Shown here one piece after another: positions 33,788 to 45,647 of a stretch of 64,000 nt of DNA (the first letter of the stretch is position 1; every line of letters starts with the position of its first letter). A program made the position numbers and the translations under genes. This stretch comes from Tetraselmis striata (taxonomy: Eukaryota; Chlorophyta; Chlorodendrophyceae; Chlorodendrales; Chlorodendraceae), in contig VCJN01002669.1 of assembly GCA_006384855.1 (NCBI GenBank), positions 62,001 to 126,000 on the forward strand, written 5' to 3'. Below the pieces are notes generated by a model. The model had not been told where the DNA came from, searched no databases, and worked only from the letters and a program-made list of their open reading frames with translations.

Positions 33788-34940
33788 AGACGTTCACAGA
33801 AAGTGTTTTGTTGTTCACTTGTGAAAGTCGCCTTTTTTGAGCCATTTTGCACGAAATTCTCAAAACGCATGTTTTGGAGGGAGAATTGCACTAAATCCCC
33901 TTGTTTGCACTCAATTTCACTGTTTGCCCGCCAAAACGTGCAAAATTGGGCATGCGCAGGGCGGATGCGAGGAAAAACCTAAGTCAAAACGCGCGCCACC
34001 CCATCAAGTCATTGCGTTTGACGTCGTATGATTGTGGGGCAAGCGTGCGAGGGCAAGTACTTTAAGTGTCTAATTGTTACAGTGCTCAAATCGTATTGTC
34101 AAATCGGCACGAGTAGCCACCAATCGCATACTTGCCCCCACCCCCCCCTACAGATACGTACATCACCAATGTCGATCATTCTATTGTCAACATGTCCAAA
34201 ACGCACTTCTTCTCATCTGCAGTGAAGCGGTGGTCGTTGAACCACCTTCGTTTGTTGTCGACATCGAGTTTGTGGACGTTGAGCGCGGCACGGAGTTTTG
34301 CAAGCTCGTAAGTGATTTCCATGTGCCTGATGCCGTCGAGGAGCAACGAAGCACCGCACTCCCCATTCGCCTCTTCCTGCAATTGCATGGTGTAGCGAAG
34401 CTTTGCCAAGCAAGGGCCGGCGCACAACAAGGTTCTTGTGTCTGGAGTCCTTGATCTCTGCATATGCATATTATTCATGTCCTCACTTCATGCCTTTCGG
34501 CTGCATGACAAACATGATGGTTTCGGAGCTTGTCTAAGAGACTTTACTCTTGCATTGCTATTATTACCATCCATGTTTTGCTGCATGGTAGCTTTGATCA
34601 TACATGAAAATAGCAATAATAGCAATGTTATGGTTTCAAAGAATGATAGAACATTTCTATTACATACTTAGTTAGCCATAAACCACAGCGCCCACTACGT
34701 TATATACTTGGTAATACACTACCAAGTTATATCCGTGGTCATCATCTGTACCAAGTTATATCCGCCGTGATCATCATGTTGACCCATCCGTGAAAGCCCG
34801 GGGGGCAAGACGTCGGCACTTAGATTATGTTGTGGCGCACGTGTCTTGTCTCCTGAAAACAAGGATCTTCAGGCAAACGTTGCTTAACACCGCAACCAGG
34901 CTTCTTTTGGGGAACATAACATTTATTTCGAACCACTGTT
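33788..34940. mobile_element. insertion of about 1.15 kb within the diverged array
   Basis: The array breaks off after TACACGCCGGCGCACAAC and resumes at ACATAGTTGGATCAGC, which follow one another in intact units. The inserted DNA is AT-rich compared with its surroundings. A minus-strand frame (34,478-34,176) reads LRYTMQLQEEANGECGASLL then ITYELAKLRAALNVHKLDVD and looks like part of a transposon protein. End repeats are weak (ACAACAG versus GCAACAG inverted), so the class is unknown. Confidence 0.5.
34176..34478 (-). pseudogene. transposon protein fragment, about 90 codons
   Basis: Helical frame with LCAGPCLAKLRYTMQLQEEA and KRRWFNDHRFTADEKKCVLD. It resembles regions of large algal transposases where H/Q-x-QEE-x-G patterns occur, but I cannot name the family. 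It sits inside the insertion at 33.8-34.9 kb. Confidence 0.35.
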
Positions 34941-36185
34941 GCACACATAGTTGGATCAGCAAGTGTTTGTGTTTCGGGAGCCGTTGTCGTCTACAACGTA
35001 ACCTAGAATCTCTGATGGACGGCCGAAGTAGCCCCGTGCCGTCGCGCAACGCACGATCGCGATGCGTACGGCCGTAAACTCGCTCGGTCGAAGTGTTAGT
35101 ACCGGCATAGGGTCTCTCAGCTGATTGCGACCGGTCGTACGCTGTGCGTACACGCCGGCGTGCCTTGCATAGCCTGCAAGGGGCTAGTTTTCGTTGCGCT
35201 CCACCTATGCGTTGGTCATACGTACCTGATGAGATCGATATGAGGGGTCGGAGAAGTACGTCGAACTAGCTTGCCGGCAGTATTTCAGCTGCTGATGACG
35301 CTGCGATGGGCGCGACTGCGTACACGCCGGAGTACACCTCGCTGGACCAGCCACCGGGTGGTTCTATTTCGGGCGCCGTTGGCTACGGCGTGACCTACAT
35401 CTATGCTGAGGGGCAGCATCCGAAGAAACCTCGTACACGTACCGTCGCGCCACGACCCACGATCGCAATGCGTACATACGTACTTGTAGGCGCGCTTGGA
35501 CGAAGTTTGCCCTGCGATGATTGCCTCGTACAGCCGCGACACGCACGATTGCGATGCGTATTATCCGCACTCGGCGGGCGTAGGTACTTGGTAACTGGCA
35601 GACGGTCCCTTTGCTTTAGATGACGCCCAGCGTCGTACGCATACACGCCGACGTGCCTCGCATGACATGCGAGGCGCTAGTTCTTGTTGCACCCCACACA
35701 TGTGTCGGTCATCTTAGGCAGCACCCGCAGATATCGGCACGGGGGTCGGAGAAGTATCAAGAACAAGCTTACCGGCAGCGGATCACCCTTATGATGACGC
35801 TGCGATGAGCGCAACTACGTACACGCCGGCGTACACCTAGCTGGACTAGCGGCGGTTAAAACCGGGCGCCGTTGTCTATGGCGTAACCTAAATCTTTGAG
35901 GGAAGCCGAAGTAGCCTCATACTGTTGCGGCACGCATGATAGCGATCCGTACGCTCATTCGGACGAAGTTACCGGGCAGGTGGCCCCTCAGCTGATAACA
36001 CCCCGTCGTACGCGGTGCGTACACACCGGCGTGCCTTGCCAGAACCTGCACGGCGCTAGCTCTATTTCGAGGCGCTCCATCTATCGGTGGGTCATACGCA
36101 CCCGGCAATATCGGCATGAGGGATCGAAGCAGTATCTCGAACTGAGTTACTGGCAGCGTTTCACCTGCTGCTGATGTTGCGATGG
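34941..36185 (+). repeat. diverged tandem array, right part
   Basis: Same ordered blocks as 32,780-33,787. The anchors CGGAGAAGTA lie at about 35,250 and 35,747, with a worn one at 36,124. Spacing is about 496 and 377 bp. Confidence 0.75.
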
Positions 36186-36588
36186 GCGTCACTATGATGG
36201 CGGAATATTGCTCGCGGAGGAATTGAATATTTGTCGCCCCGGATAGTTCTGCCCGAGACTGACTACGAATGATTTCGGTGAAGAGCGAGGTGGCCGTCAC
36301 CGCAACGCGGGCGGCCAAGTGGGCTGCGGCAGCCCATCACATCTACGGTGTGGCACTAGCCAAAATATCGATGCCGCACGGGCAGTTGGTTGCGGTCGTC
36401 GGTTAGGTGCCTTCTGTGGTGCTTCGCCGTTGTACCTCGGCGGGGGCAAGCCTACTTGATGGAGTTCTGCACATCGCGAAACACACTGTTCACCGGCGGC
36501 CTGCCGTCGAGCCCGAGTCGAGTGGGACCCGGATGAGCTGTGTCGCGTCGGCGACCCGGCCATCGCGGAGCAGCGCGGATGATTAGAC

Positions 36589-37640
36589 ATGTTGCAGCGC
36601 GAGTGCGCGGTGCCGTTTGATCGAGGGGTGCACCCCGAGGACGTGGTACTCGCGCGTCCGTTTCTTGTTGGCACTGACGGACCGAGTACGCTCTGGGACA
36701 AGTCGGTTTTACATTCGCTGCCGGACGATGCGGAATTATTGGCATCGTGGCATGAAGTACGACCCGAACCTAGTGTACCAGGGGTGTTGCAGCCATTCAA
36801 TCCACAATTCCGAGGATTATTACGTCGGACGCATCCGGATTCGCAGGCGGCACACAGTGACGAATTTAACGATGCATTATCGCTTGCGCAGCCGCAATTA
36901 AATCGTTCGAATCTCGATAGGTCATCGAACATGCGCATGGTTATGGATGCGCTACGTACACCGGTATGGGCCGCTGTCACGCGGTAAACGCATTTTGTTC
37001 CGACTAGACAATAATGCAAGCGGCCGTAGGCGTGATTGACAATGAGAACGGTTCGACGTACCCCCACATCAACAAGTTGTTGCTCGCTTTACCACAAAAT
37101 GTGCCAGACGTACAATTTGCACGTAGTGGCACGACATATTCCGGGTAAAGACAACGGTTTGGCGGAGGACATGTCCCGGGTAGAGGGGCGGCTGGATGAC
37201 GATCAACATTTGCTATCTTCCGGCGCCTTCCTCACCGAGGTCGGGCACTTCGACATGGATGCGTGCTCCTACTACCCCCTCGGCCGGAACGCTTATTGCG
37301 CTGTTTTATGGTTGGCAGTCGACTGACGTCGTCGACACGAGTGATGGAACCGGCATATTATTTACTCCAACCCGCCGTTCACGCTGATCAAAGCGATTGA
37401 TTCTCGAACACTTCTTGGGCCGAGTTTCATGCGACCCCCACCACGAGCGACCCATGTCGCGTTCAACCTTCTGACATGGTTTAATGTGTTTGTGGCGGAA
37501 ACTGCTCGCCGGGGCCCGCGTCGTGGGTTATATATTCGGCAGGGCAAGGGTATGTTTCTGCGCCCGGACGGGAATCAACCTCTGGTTGCGAGAGCAACCG
37601 GAATCGCAGCAACACGTTTTTTAGCAGCCACGAAGCAAAG
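36589..37640 (+). pseudogene. RNase H / N6-adenine methyltransferase end of a DIRS-type element
   Basis: Plus-strand remnants in order. LHVVARHIPGKDNGLAEDMS (about 37,110-37,180) matches the end of retroelement RNase H, where the pattern HIPGKDN.LAD.LSR is usual. Next is GHFDMDACSYYPLGRNAYC, then after a frame change YSNPPFTLIKAIDSRT (about 37,357-37,405). That carries NPPF, the catalytic motif of N6-adenine methyltransferases, which DIRS-type polyproteins carry after RNase H. KGMFLRPDGNQP follows. The frame from 36,589 (about 130 codons) upstream is not recognised. At least two frame changes; dead. Confidence 0.55.
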
Positions 37641-38590
37641 TAGTAGTGGGGCGTCGTACAAATTCATTTCCCTTTTGTATTGTTGGAGGGCAGCGCCCCA
37701 TAGGACGTCGACATGCTTCGCATGTTGGGGAACAGACAGTCTGCCTGTCTATTGTTGCGCGGCCTATGGGATGGATTTGTGCGCGAGCTGCGCGGGGCGA
37801 AGAGTCACCGGCGCGCATGAATAATGGTTCAAATGCACAGCGTGCAGTTTGCCATCTGGAGCAATTGCTCAAGCTGCCGTATGGACCATACTTGTGCAAT
37901 TGGCGGACAACCTGGAAGCACAGGGCCTCTTGATGTCGTCTAAGGAAACCTGCGAGGCGTCGATGGCCATTTCCCAACGGTTTTGCAATGCCAGAGGTGT
38001 GTCACCACCCCTTCATGCAACGGTGGGACTACTGCGTTCATTTATTGCACATATTGCATTTGTGACTTGTGAAGGCATCAACCTGCAACGATAGGTAGGA
38101 GCTAGAATAGCCGCTATCAATGACTGGCATGGGCGGCAGCATCGCTCGCTGTCACTCGTTGGATGAACGTTGGCAAATCCGTGCCAGGAGCGAGGCGGCT
38201 GGCGTGGAATTATTGTCTGCACTTCACCACTAGGCAGTAGGGTAGATCCTTACAGCCTACATACTTTCAGCATCTATTTTAAATACCTAATACCGACACG
38301 CGCCCGTCGCAAGCGAGAGCGTGACTCGTTGTCCCTCGTCAGCTGTAGTAGCAGGAATACTGGTAGCACTGCAGTGCGCGCCGAGCTGCTGTGCGAGCCA
38401 ATTCTGACGCTTTCTTGCTCTATAGCTTTGTGCGATGCCGCGAGACTGACACACATCTCGGCCGGTGCAGCAACCATCGACTGCTACCCCGATCCTGTCT
38501 TATCACCTGGATGTTCGCCGGTATCAGGGGTATAGCCTGCGTGGAGACTCTTTGCCCGTCGTTCTGCCGCCCGACTCGGCTCCTCCAGCG
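37641..38590. other. retroelement-derived or anonymous spacer
   Basis: Short frames only. The first 400 bases may be more of the DIRS-type remnant. From about 38,100 onward this is the upstream region of the next gene. Confidence 0.4.
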
Positions 38591-38699
38591 CCCTATGCCA
38601 TGGCACCGCGTTTACAGCGCCGCCGGCAACCAGGGGCGCTCCTCCAGGCGGCCCCCGAAACCCAGTAGCGGCGGCCCGAGAAAGGCGGCCAGGCGTCGC

Positions 38700-41600
38700 G
38701 GCCCTGCCAAGCAGCGCCGTGGGGCAGGGGAAGCGGGCGGCGCGGCGAAGGGGCGACCCGGTCGGGCGGAGCTGGGCGAAGTGACCTCCGAGCTGGCTGA
38801 CCTGCACAGCCACTCCTCTCTGGTGGGCTGGTCGGTGCGCCTGCTGGGCGAGACGGGTGCGCAGAGCGGCTGGTGCGGACGTGTGGAGACGGTTTCGGGG
38901 GACTCGTCCCGGGGGGCGACGCTCCTGCGCGTGCTGGGCCACGCTGCGAATGAGGGCGGCGAGGAGGAAGAGGTGCCTCTGTTACTGCCGCTCGGCTAGC
39001 GAGTTCATCCGCCGCGTGGACACGCGAGCCAGGATGCTGTACGTGCAGCCCCCCGAGGCAAGCGCCCTCGCTGCCACCCTCAACGTATCTTGAGGCTTGG
39101 CCCCGCCGTGCTGTGCGTCGATGCGTGGCCCGCTGCAGTGGGTCGGGGGTGATAGGCGAGGCAACCCGGAGGTAAACCCTCGACACGCGTCGTTTGCCCC
39201 CCTTTCGTCGTGGCTGAGGCCTGGCTCGATGCGACAGGTCCTGCTTGAGCTCAGCCAGCGGCGGATTCTCCTGCGGTGGCTGGACCCGCAGCTGGAGAGC
39301 ATTGCCCAGGACATGGCGAGCGAGGCGGACAGGGCCAGCGGCCAGCGGCCTCGGATGCCCACGCAGCAGCACCTGGCGGCCCTCGGGCGCAATGACCTCA
39401 CCAGCATCATCGTCGCCGCGGGCGGCTTCCTCGAGGTGCGCACACCCCCACTGTCTCGCGGGTCTCGCCCGCTTCGGACGTGCCTCACACAGCGCAATAG
39501 CCTCGCCGGAAAAGGGTGTGAGGGCTGTGTTATGCCGCCCCTGCAAGCAAGACTCTTGGTGCGCAATGGGCCTCAATGCGTACCGCGACTTGGTGGGGCG
39601 CAGGTGGCACTGGAGCTTAACCTGCGACACCGGCGAAAGCCTGCCGGGTACTGGGATAACCTGGACACCCTGGACCAAGAGATATCGAGGTCCCCCCCCC
39701 CCCCCGCCTCCCCCACCCACCCGGGATGATTGCGCCGATGGCGCCTTGGCCCCTCCGCCGCATGCAGCGGTTCTGGAGAAGTTCAGCGGTGCTGACCTCT
39801 TTCCCGTGCGGCTCTCAGGTTCATCGCGGCCAACTGGATGGAGCTCTACGATGTGGAGGAAGACAATCCGTACTACTACAACCAAGTGCGATGCTTGCCC
39901 GGCACTCAAATGTTGCACACATGCGCTGCGCCAGGCACTGCGTCCTCGGCAGATCGCGCAGCCGGCATGCGTACTTAATCGGTGTGCATGGCGGCGCTGT
40001 GCTTTGCTGTGTGGCGCCAGATTACGGGCGCGGTGCAGGTGCACGAACCGGAGCTGCCCACCGTGGACACGAGCGCCGAAGGCGGCACGGTGTGGGTGAT
40101 ACACGAGGTGACCCGCGCGCGCCCTGCCCCGCCTCCTTTGGGACAGCGCTGCCCGGCTCCCTGCTGCTGACCCCCCGGTATCAGTACGGCCCCAAGCAGC
40201 GCCGCTTGGTTGCGTGTCTTGTCAACACCGAAACCACGAAGGCTCCCCGCCCGTCCTTGTTATTGCAATGAAATGCAAGCGGGTGCCGATGCCCTCAGGG
40301 CGGCCACCGGGCATCATCACGTGCCCGTTGCGATGGTACCGAGGCCGCCAGAGGGTTATGCTTAGAGCTGCTCAACAGGTGGGGGGCATTGTGGAATCTC
40401 GATTTCTTTCTTTCGCCACCGTTGAAAGATGACAAGGCTGCAGCACCTGCTGCATCATAGATACGCGCCGGCTCGTCATCGGCAACAGTGGCGTTCTCGC
40501 GCCATTTCTGATGATTGTCCCCTTTCCGCATCATCCAGTGCTTGGCAGTATTGAACTGTGAATGAACGAGCAGGGCACTTCTCTGAGCCGGGATGTCGCG
40601 CACCATTAGCTTCAGGCACCGTCGCGCTTAGAAGACCAATCCTTATCAGAACCTGTGGTGCCATTGCGTCTGTTGTCCTTCACACGAATTAATATTCGTG
40701 TCGATTCAAGGATGCATTACATATACGGGCATTCAGAAGAACAGTTCCTATATTAACATCCTGCTGTGCCATTCCGTCTATTGGCTTTTACACGAATTAA
40801 TACTCGTGTCGATTCAATGATGCATTGTATAAGGGCAATCAGAAGAACAGCTCCTACAATAAGAACCTTCTGTGCCATTCCGTCTATTGTCTTTCACACG
40901 AATTAATATCAGTATCGGTTCAAGGATGCGTTGTGTAGGGACATTTTGTCAACACCCCCGATCCGAGAGCAAACATGAGTGGCGTACCTGCAGGCGCCAT
41001 CGTTATATTCATCCATCTGAACATGCGAAAAACATACACCTTTCCACAAAAATAAAGCTGTCTGGCTGAACCTGTACACTACTCCATGAATTAAGATTCA
41101 TTAATCATTCGACGGTCCGGGGTCACCGCCGACACACCCACCTCCGCGCTCCTTTTCGCCCCCCCCCCCCCCCCCCCTTGTCAGTCTCACCCATTGTCAT
41201 TGGCCCCAAATCACTGTCATCCTCACCCTAGCTTATAATTGACCGTATTGAGTTGTGAACGACGGGCGGGGCACTTTTTTGAGTCGGGATGTCGCCCATG
41301 TAGAGCTCCACGGGCGCCGTCGCGCTTAGAAGACCAATCCTTATAAGAACCTGTGTTGCCATTCCGCCTTTTGTCTTTCACACGAATTGATACTAGCGTC
41401 GATGCAAGGATGCATTATATAAGGGCATTCACAAGAACAGTCCCTAAATTGAGAACTTGCGGTGTCATTCTGCCTTTTGTCTTTCACACGAATTAATACT
41501 AGTAAGTGTCGATTCAATGGTGCGTTACGTAGGGACATTTTGTCATCACCCCCGATATGAGTGCACACATCAGTGGCGTACCTGCAGGCGCCATTGTTAT

Positions 41601-43093
41601 TCCAGCTGAACATGCGAAAAACATACACCTGTCCACAAAATTAAGCTGTCTGGGTGCATCTGTACACTACTCCATGAATTAAGTTTCATTAATCATTCGA
41701 CGTCCCGGGTCACCGCTGACACACCCACCTCCGCCCTCCTTTTTGCCCCCCCCCCCCCCCCCCCCGCCCCCTCTTTTTCGGCCCCTAACCGTTGGTCGCG
41801 CTTCCCCGCTCCGTGACTCCGCCCGCTGCTGCCGGACAGGACCCGTCGAATCGCGTGATGCCGTCGCAGCGTGAGATCTGCTCCGCCCGCCGGTACGACC
41901 TGCACCACGCCATCCTTTACAACGGAGGCTACCGCACCGTCGCGCGGGAGCTGCACCGCCCGCCGTCCTACCCTCGCGCCCGCATCCAGGTAAGCGGCGG
42001 GCTGCTCGGCAACTGGGTGCGAGTCGCACGGACAAGTCCCGGGATGCGTCCCACCTGGCCTGCGGTGGTCTTCGCCAGGGTTCACTTCGCGGTGAATCAC
42101 GCTGAATTCCGGCTAGGCCATCAGTCCAATGGTCACAGCTGCGCGGCACTTATGCTTGTCTGGCGGCTTGATCCCTGAATCCTGGCTTAATGCCTGGTTT
42201 CTGGCCCTTCATTCCATCCCAAGTCTGTTCCGCTTAATTCGGCTTGATTAATTCCACTGAATTAAGTACTGCCTTCTCATGCAACCTCCCATGCCCACTT
42301 CCGCGCAATGCCCCCCCCCCCCCCCCCCCCCTACCGGGCTGCTCCTTCTTCCGCTGCATCCGCGCCCAACGCCCCTCTGCGCTGCCCTCATCACGCCAGA
42401 GCTTGAAGGAGCTCGCAAAGGAGCTCCAGAAAATCATGGAGGAGGAGGGGCTCAAGGGGCGCGTCCCCCCGCCCTCGCTACTCTGCGAGCTCGGCATGTA
42501 GGTCGCCGTCCCCGCTGGGGCGCCTCTCAAGCTGGTTGGGCCCGGGCGGGGATGGCGGGGGAATCGCGCCATCCCTGAGTGCCTTTCCGCGCGGTTGTTA
42601 CTTCCCTTCAGGCAGCACCTCCTGCGGGATATCTACAACCTGGGCGGCTACCCGTCCGTCGTGGAGCGCATGAACGAGGAGCTGGGGCTGCAGGTGCGCA
42701 GCCGCCGCCGGGCGGGTCACTGGGACAACGTGGACCACCTCTGCCACGAGCTCCGCAAGTTCATGGGCCTCCCGGCGACCCCCCCGGAGCCGGAGGATGA
42801 GCCGTTTGACTGCTATCTTCCAACGCACAGGTGCGCGGGCGGCGCTTGAGCCGGTCAGTGAAGTCTCCCCGTGGCTTTGTGTCACGGACAGTCCCAACCG
42901 ACACTGGGATTGATGCGCCGAAAGTGCCAACGTTTCAACATGATTGCCGTGGCATGCATGCAGGCAGCTCATCCAAGCCGGGCGGCCAGACTTGCGTTAC
43001 GGGCTTCAGAAGCATGGGCAGCAAAAAGTCGCAAAGTTGCTGCGGGTCAAAATAAATCCACGTGGGCGGCCTGCTAAAAGCGATAGCAACTAG
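38700..43093 (+). CDS. protein with four copies of a small GR-DL / GYWDN domain and a WW-like segment
   Basis: Function not recognised. A basic A/G/R-rich N-terminus, possibly a transit peptide, leads to a module near 38,800-39,060 (LVGWSVRLLGETGAQSGWCG ... FIRRVDTRARMLYVQ). Domain copy 1 is RMPTQQHLAALGRNDLTSII then RKPAGYWDNLDTLDQEI (39,250-39,690). A WW-like segment (ELYDVEEDNPYYYNQ, ITGAVQVHEPELP) spans about 39,830-40,100. Copy 2 is at 41,858-41,988 (RRYDLHHAILYNGGYRTVAR). Copy 3 is at 42,392-42,830 (RVPPPSLLCELG, LLRDIYNLGGYPSVVERM, RRRAGHWDNVDHLCHELRKF). Copy 4 is at 42,964-43,093 (RQLIQAGRPDLRYGLQKHG), ending in TAG. The pattern P-x4-L-x3-GR-x-DL-x3-I-x3-GG-x3-VA then R-x3-GYWDN-x3-L-x2-E is shared. 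The 40.3-41.8 kb part would be a long intron; two genes rather than one is possible. The start codon is not fixed. Confidence 0.55.
40628..41178 (+). repeat. duplicated AT-rich block, copy A
   Basis: Shares long stretches with 41,325-41,768: GAAGACCAATCCTTAT, TTTCACACGAATTAATA, GGGACATTTTGTCA, GTGGCGTACCTGCAGGCGCC, ACTACTCCATGAATTAAG, and a trailing C tract. Internally it repeats a unit of about 100-117 bp three times, each with TGTGCCATTCCGTCTATT and CACACGAATTAATA. Confidence 0.85.
41325..41768 (+). repeat. duplicated AT-rich block, copy B
   Basis: Second copy of the block at 40,628-41,178, shorter by one internal unit and ending in the same C tract. The duplication lies between domain copies 1 and 2 of the surrounding gene. 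Confidence 0.85.
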
Positions 43094-43154
43094 CGCGTGC
43101 CGTTTCCGCGCGCTGATTCTGCATGTTTCTCTTTATTGATTATAATCCGCAACG

Positions 43155-43200
43155 ACATGTCCGTGTGTGTGTATGTGTGTGTGTGTGTGTGTGTGCGATA
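43155..43200. repeat. (GT)n microsatellite
   Basis: GT-rich tract just 3' of the multi-domain gene. Confidence 0.85.
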
Positions 43201-43484
43201 TATAGTGTCGTGGCGCGCAAAAAAACGCTTTTCAATGATCATCGCACGACATTCATGTTCCAAACACTGCACTGTCGGCATGCAGCATGCCGTCCACATC
43301 AGCCGCTGGACAGGGCGGGAATATTTCGTGCTTCTTTTCTATCCATGTAGAGGCAATAGCAACCAGCTCAGTGGGTTTATCAGCGCTGCTGATTCGAAAG
43401 CATGATATAACGTCAAATAGCGAAATGTAGTTGCCGTCCCTCCCTTGTTATTAACAACCACAGTAGAATATGATGACTTCGTCT

Positions 43485-43504
43485 TTAGGGTTTTAGGGTT
43501 TTAG
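43485..43504 (+). repeat. interstitial TTTTAGGG repeat
   Basis: Two and a half units of TTTTAGGG, the Chlamydomonas-type telomere repeat, 45 bp before the palindrome array. Confidence 0.75.
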
Positions 43505-43549
43505 CCATATGTATCGTCATTTTATTCATCCCCTCAATAAACTGTTATC

Positions 43550-44225
43550 TATATGTTAAGACCCATGTACGAAAATGCCCTATGTATACACAGGTCATGG
43601 TCAGAATGCCCTGTGTACATACAGGGCATTTAGGTGCCCTGTGTATACACAGGGCATAACCTTGTATGCCATGTGTACACATAGGTCACTTGCATTGACC
43701 TGTGTACACACAGGTCATTTTGGCCATGACCTGTGTATACACAGGTCACTTGAAATCATCTTGTGTACACACAGGTCATAGAAAATGACCCAAGTGCGAA
43801 CATCGCTGCCTTGTTTGTACACAGGTCATCTGACATATGACCCAAGTACATGTTTTCACCCATGCCATTTCACAGATGCCCCATGTGCAAACAAGGTGTC
43901 GGGTTTTAGGTATCATTGGTGACCCGTGTATACACGGGTCGATACCGTAATGACCTGTGTGTACACGGGTCATGATCACTTTGACCTGTTTGTACACGGG
44001 TCATAAAAGTGACCTGTGTATACACGGGTCAAAGTAAACATGGCCCGTGTACACACAGGTCATTACGGTATCGACTGTGTATACACAGGCAAAATAATGA
44101 CCTGTGTGTACACAGGTCAATAAAAAATATGACCTGTGTATAAACAGGTCAAATTGATGACCTGTGTATACACAGAGCGACCTGTGTGTACACAGGGCAT
44201 TTTCGTACCTGGGTCTTAACATATA
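43550..44225. repeat. array of about twenty 20-bp palindromes within a terminal inverted repeat
   Basis: About 20 units of the form GACCTGTGTATACACAGGTC, many perfect palindromes, are spaced by 8-20 bp so that unit centres lie roughly 33 bp apart. Arms vary between GACCTG, GCCCTG and GACCCG, usually with matching changes on the other arm. The whole is closed by inverted copies of TATATGTTAAGACCCA and the following GTACGAAAATGCCCT (about 45 bp, three mismatches), at 43550 and 44225. A spacer GATACCGTAATG (43941-43952) recurs inverted at 44061-44072. Reading frames through it (CVHTGH-like) are by-products of the repeat. No host-gene similarity was seen. It may be a foldback/MITE-like element or a protein-binding array. 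Confidence 0.9.
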
Positions 44226-45647
44226 CAAGACTACAGCTCTTGCCTGCACACAATGCCCGTGATGATACGAACGGATGAGATTGTGTAATGGCAATCCATA
44301 CAGCTAGCCATAATCCGCGATCCGGCGACCTAATTGTATGCTTCTAAAGATGTAGGTAATTTGCACATATTAATATGATGAGGCCGACCCACATCTGCGC
44401 CGTGACCTCACATTCGCCACACCTTTCAGCATCCTGCAGTAAAGTCGCAGCAGCGCAACTAATCATTCTTATTAATACGAAAGTAGCATATATATACATA
44501 TTAACATATACACCTGCTACATTCGGCGATAAATATTTAGTAATGAGTGATATTCAGGCTGTTTCGCAAATTGTGGCGGATCTTGCAAAATTGTGCTGGT
44601 AATTTTAGTTGACCCTTCACTGACCGAATAAACAATGATAAGTTTCTGGCAAAATCACTAAAAAATACATATGGGTGTTCAATTAAGGCGCCGATTCTCA
44701 GCATTGCGGGAGTTCATCTAAGTAACTTGAAATACTCCGTTATCGTCTCGTCACCATCATGCATCCGCAGCGCATGGTGGCGGGGGCGAGGCGGCGGCGG
44801 AGTGAGGGGGAGGGGGAAGGCGGGGAAGGCCCGTCGATCATCAGGCGCCTACAGTGGAGCTAGTTGTTTGACTGCGTCATATCGGGTACGACTGGCCCGA
44901 CATCGGTCGTCAGAACAACCGCCGACATGCCTACTCCAGGACCTAATAGATATCACTTTACAGTGACACTGCCTCTACAATGAACATTCGAACCCCCCCC
45001 CCCCCCCCCTGCTTTCACTGCAGGGGTACATTGATTATAGGGATAAGAAGTGATGTACTAGCAATCTTGTCTATGGCCCCTCCCCCCTGTTCAGTATCGG
45101 GGCGTACATTATAGATATTGTCAGTGTACTTATTAGGGCCAGCAAGCGCGTGCCGCCGGGCCGCCCCCGCGCTGGGAGACGATTAAAACCCGCCTCGGTG
45201 AGAATCGGCCGCCCTCGAATTGAACACTCGGATTTTCTGGAAATCGCGCAAAGCATAAGTTTCACTGAAAATACCATACGACAATTTTGCCACCTCCATA
45301 TCGTACATATCGATTCAGCAGAACCACAATCGCGGGAAAACCCCTTTTACATTACTACTAATGAATACATTGCATGACCGCGCCACCATTTCTTGCTTAG
45401 GCGTCCTCGAGCATACGGGTATAGATAATGCGGGGCAACAAAGTAAAAAGTTCGCCCCATGCCATTGCGGCGGAAGCCACCCCAGCCTCTTGCGCCAACT
45501 GCAGATCGTAGGTCTGGCACATTCCTTAGATCATCGTGTCATTTGGACCCCGAATAAGCATGGCTAATAAGAAATGTCTATCAACCACGTGAAGTGATAA
45601 ACCCGTGCCGGGATACGCCCGGGTCGCCCGGTCAAAATTGCCGTCAT

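Noticed and set aside
38593-40104. Minus-strand frame of 503 codons
   Set aside because: It is antisense to the multi-domain gene, arginine/alanine/proline-rich with no motif, as expected of a GC-rich shadow frame.
43550-44294. Frames reading CVHTGH / DLCIHRSL through the palindrome array, and the thought of a CRISPR array
   Set aside because: The peptide repetition is dictated by the palindromes on both strands. The repeats are palindromic and variable, the spacers are too short and partly repeated, no cas genes are present, and the context is eukaryotic.
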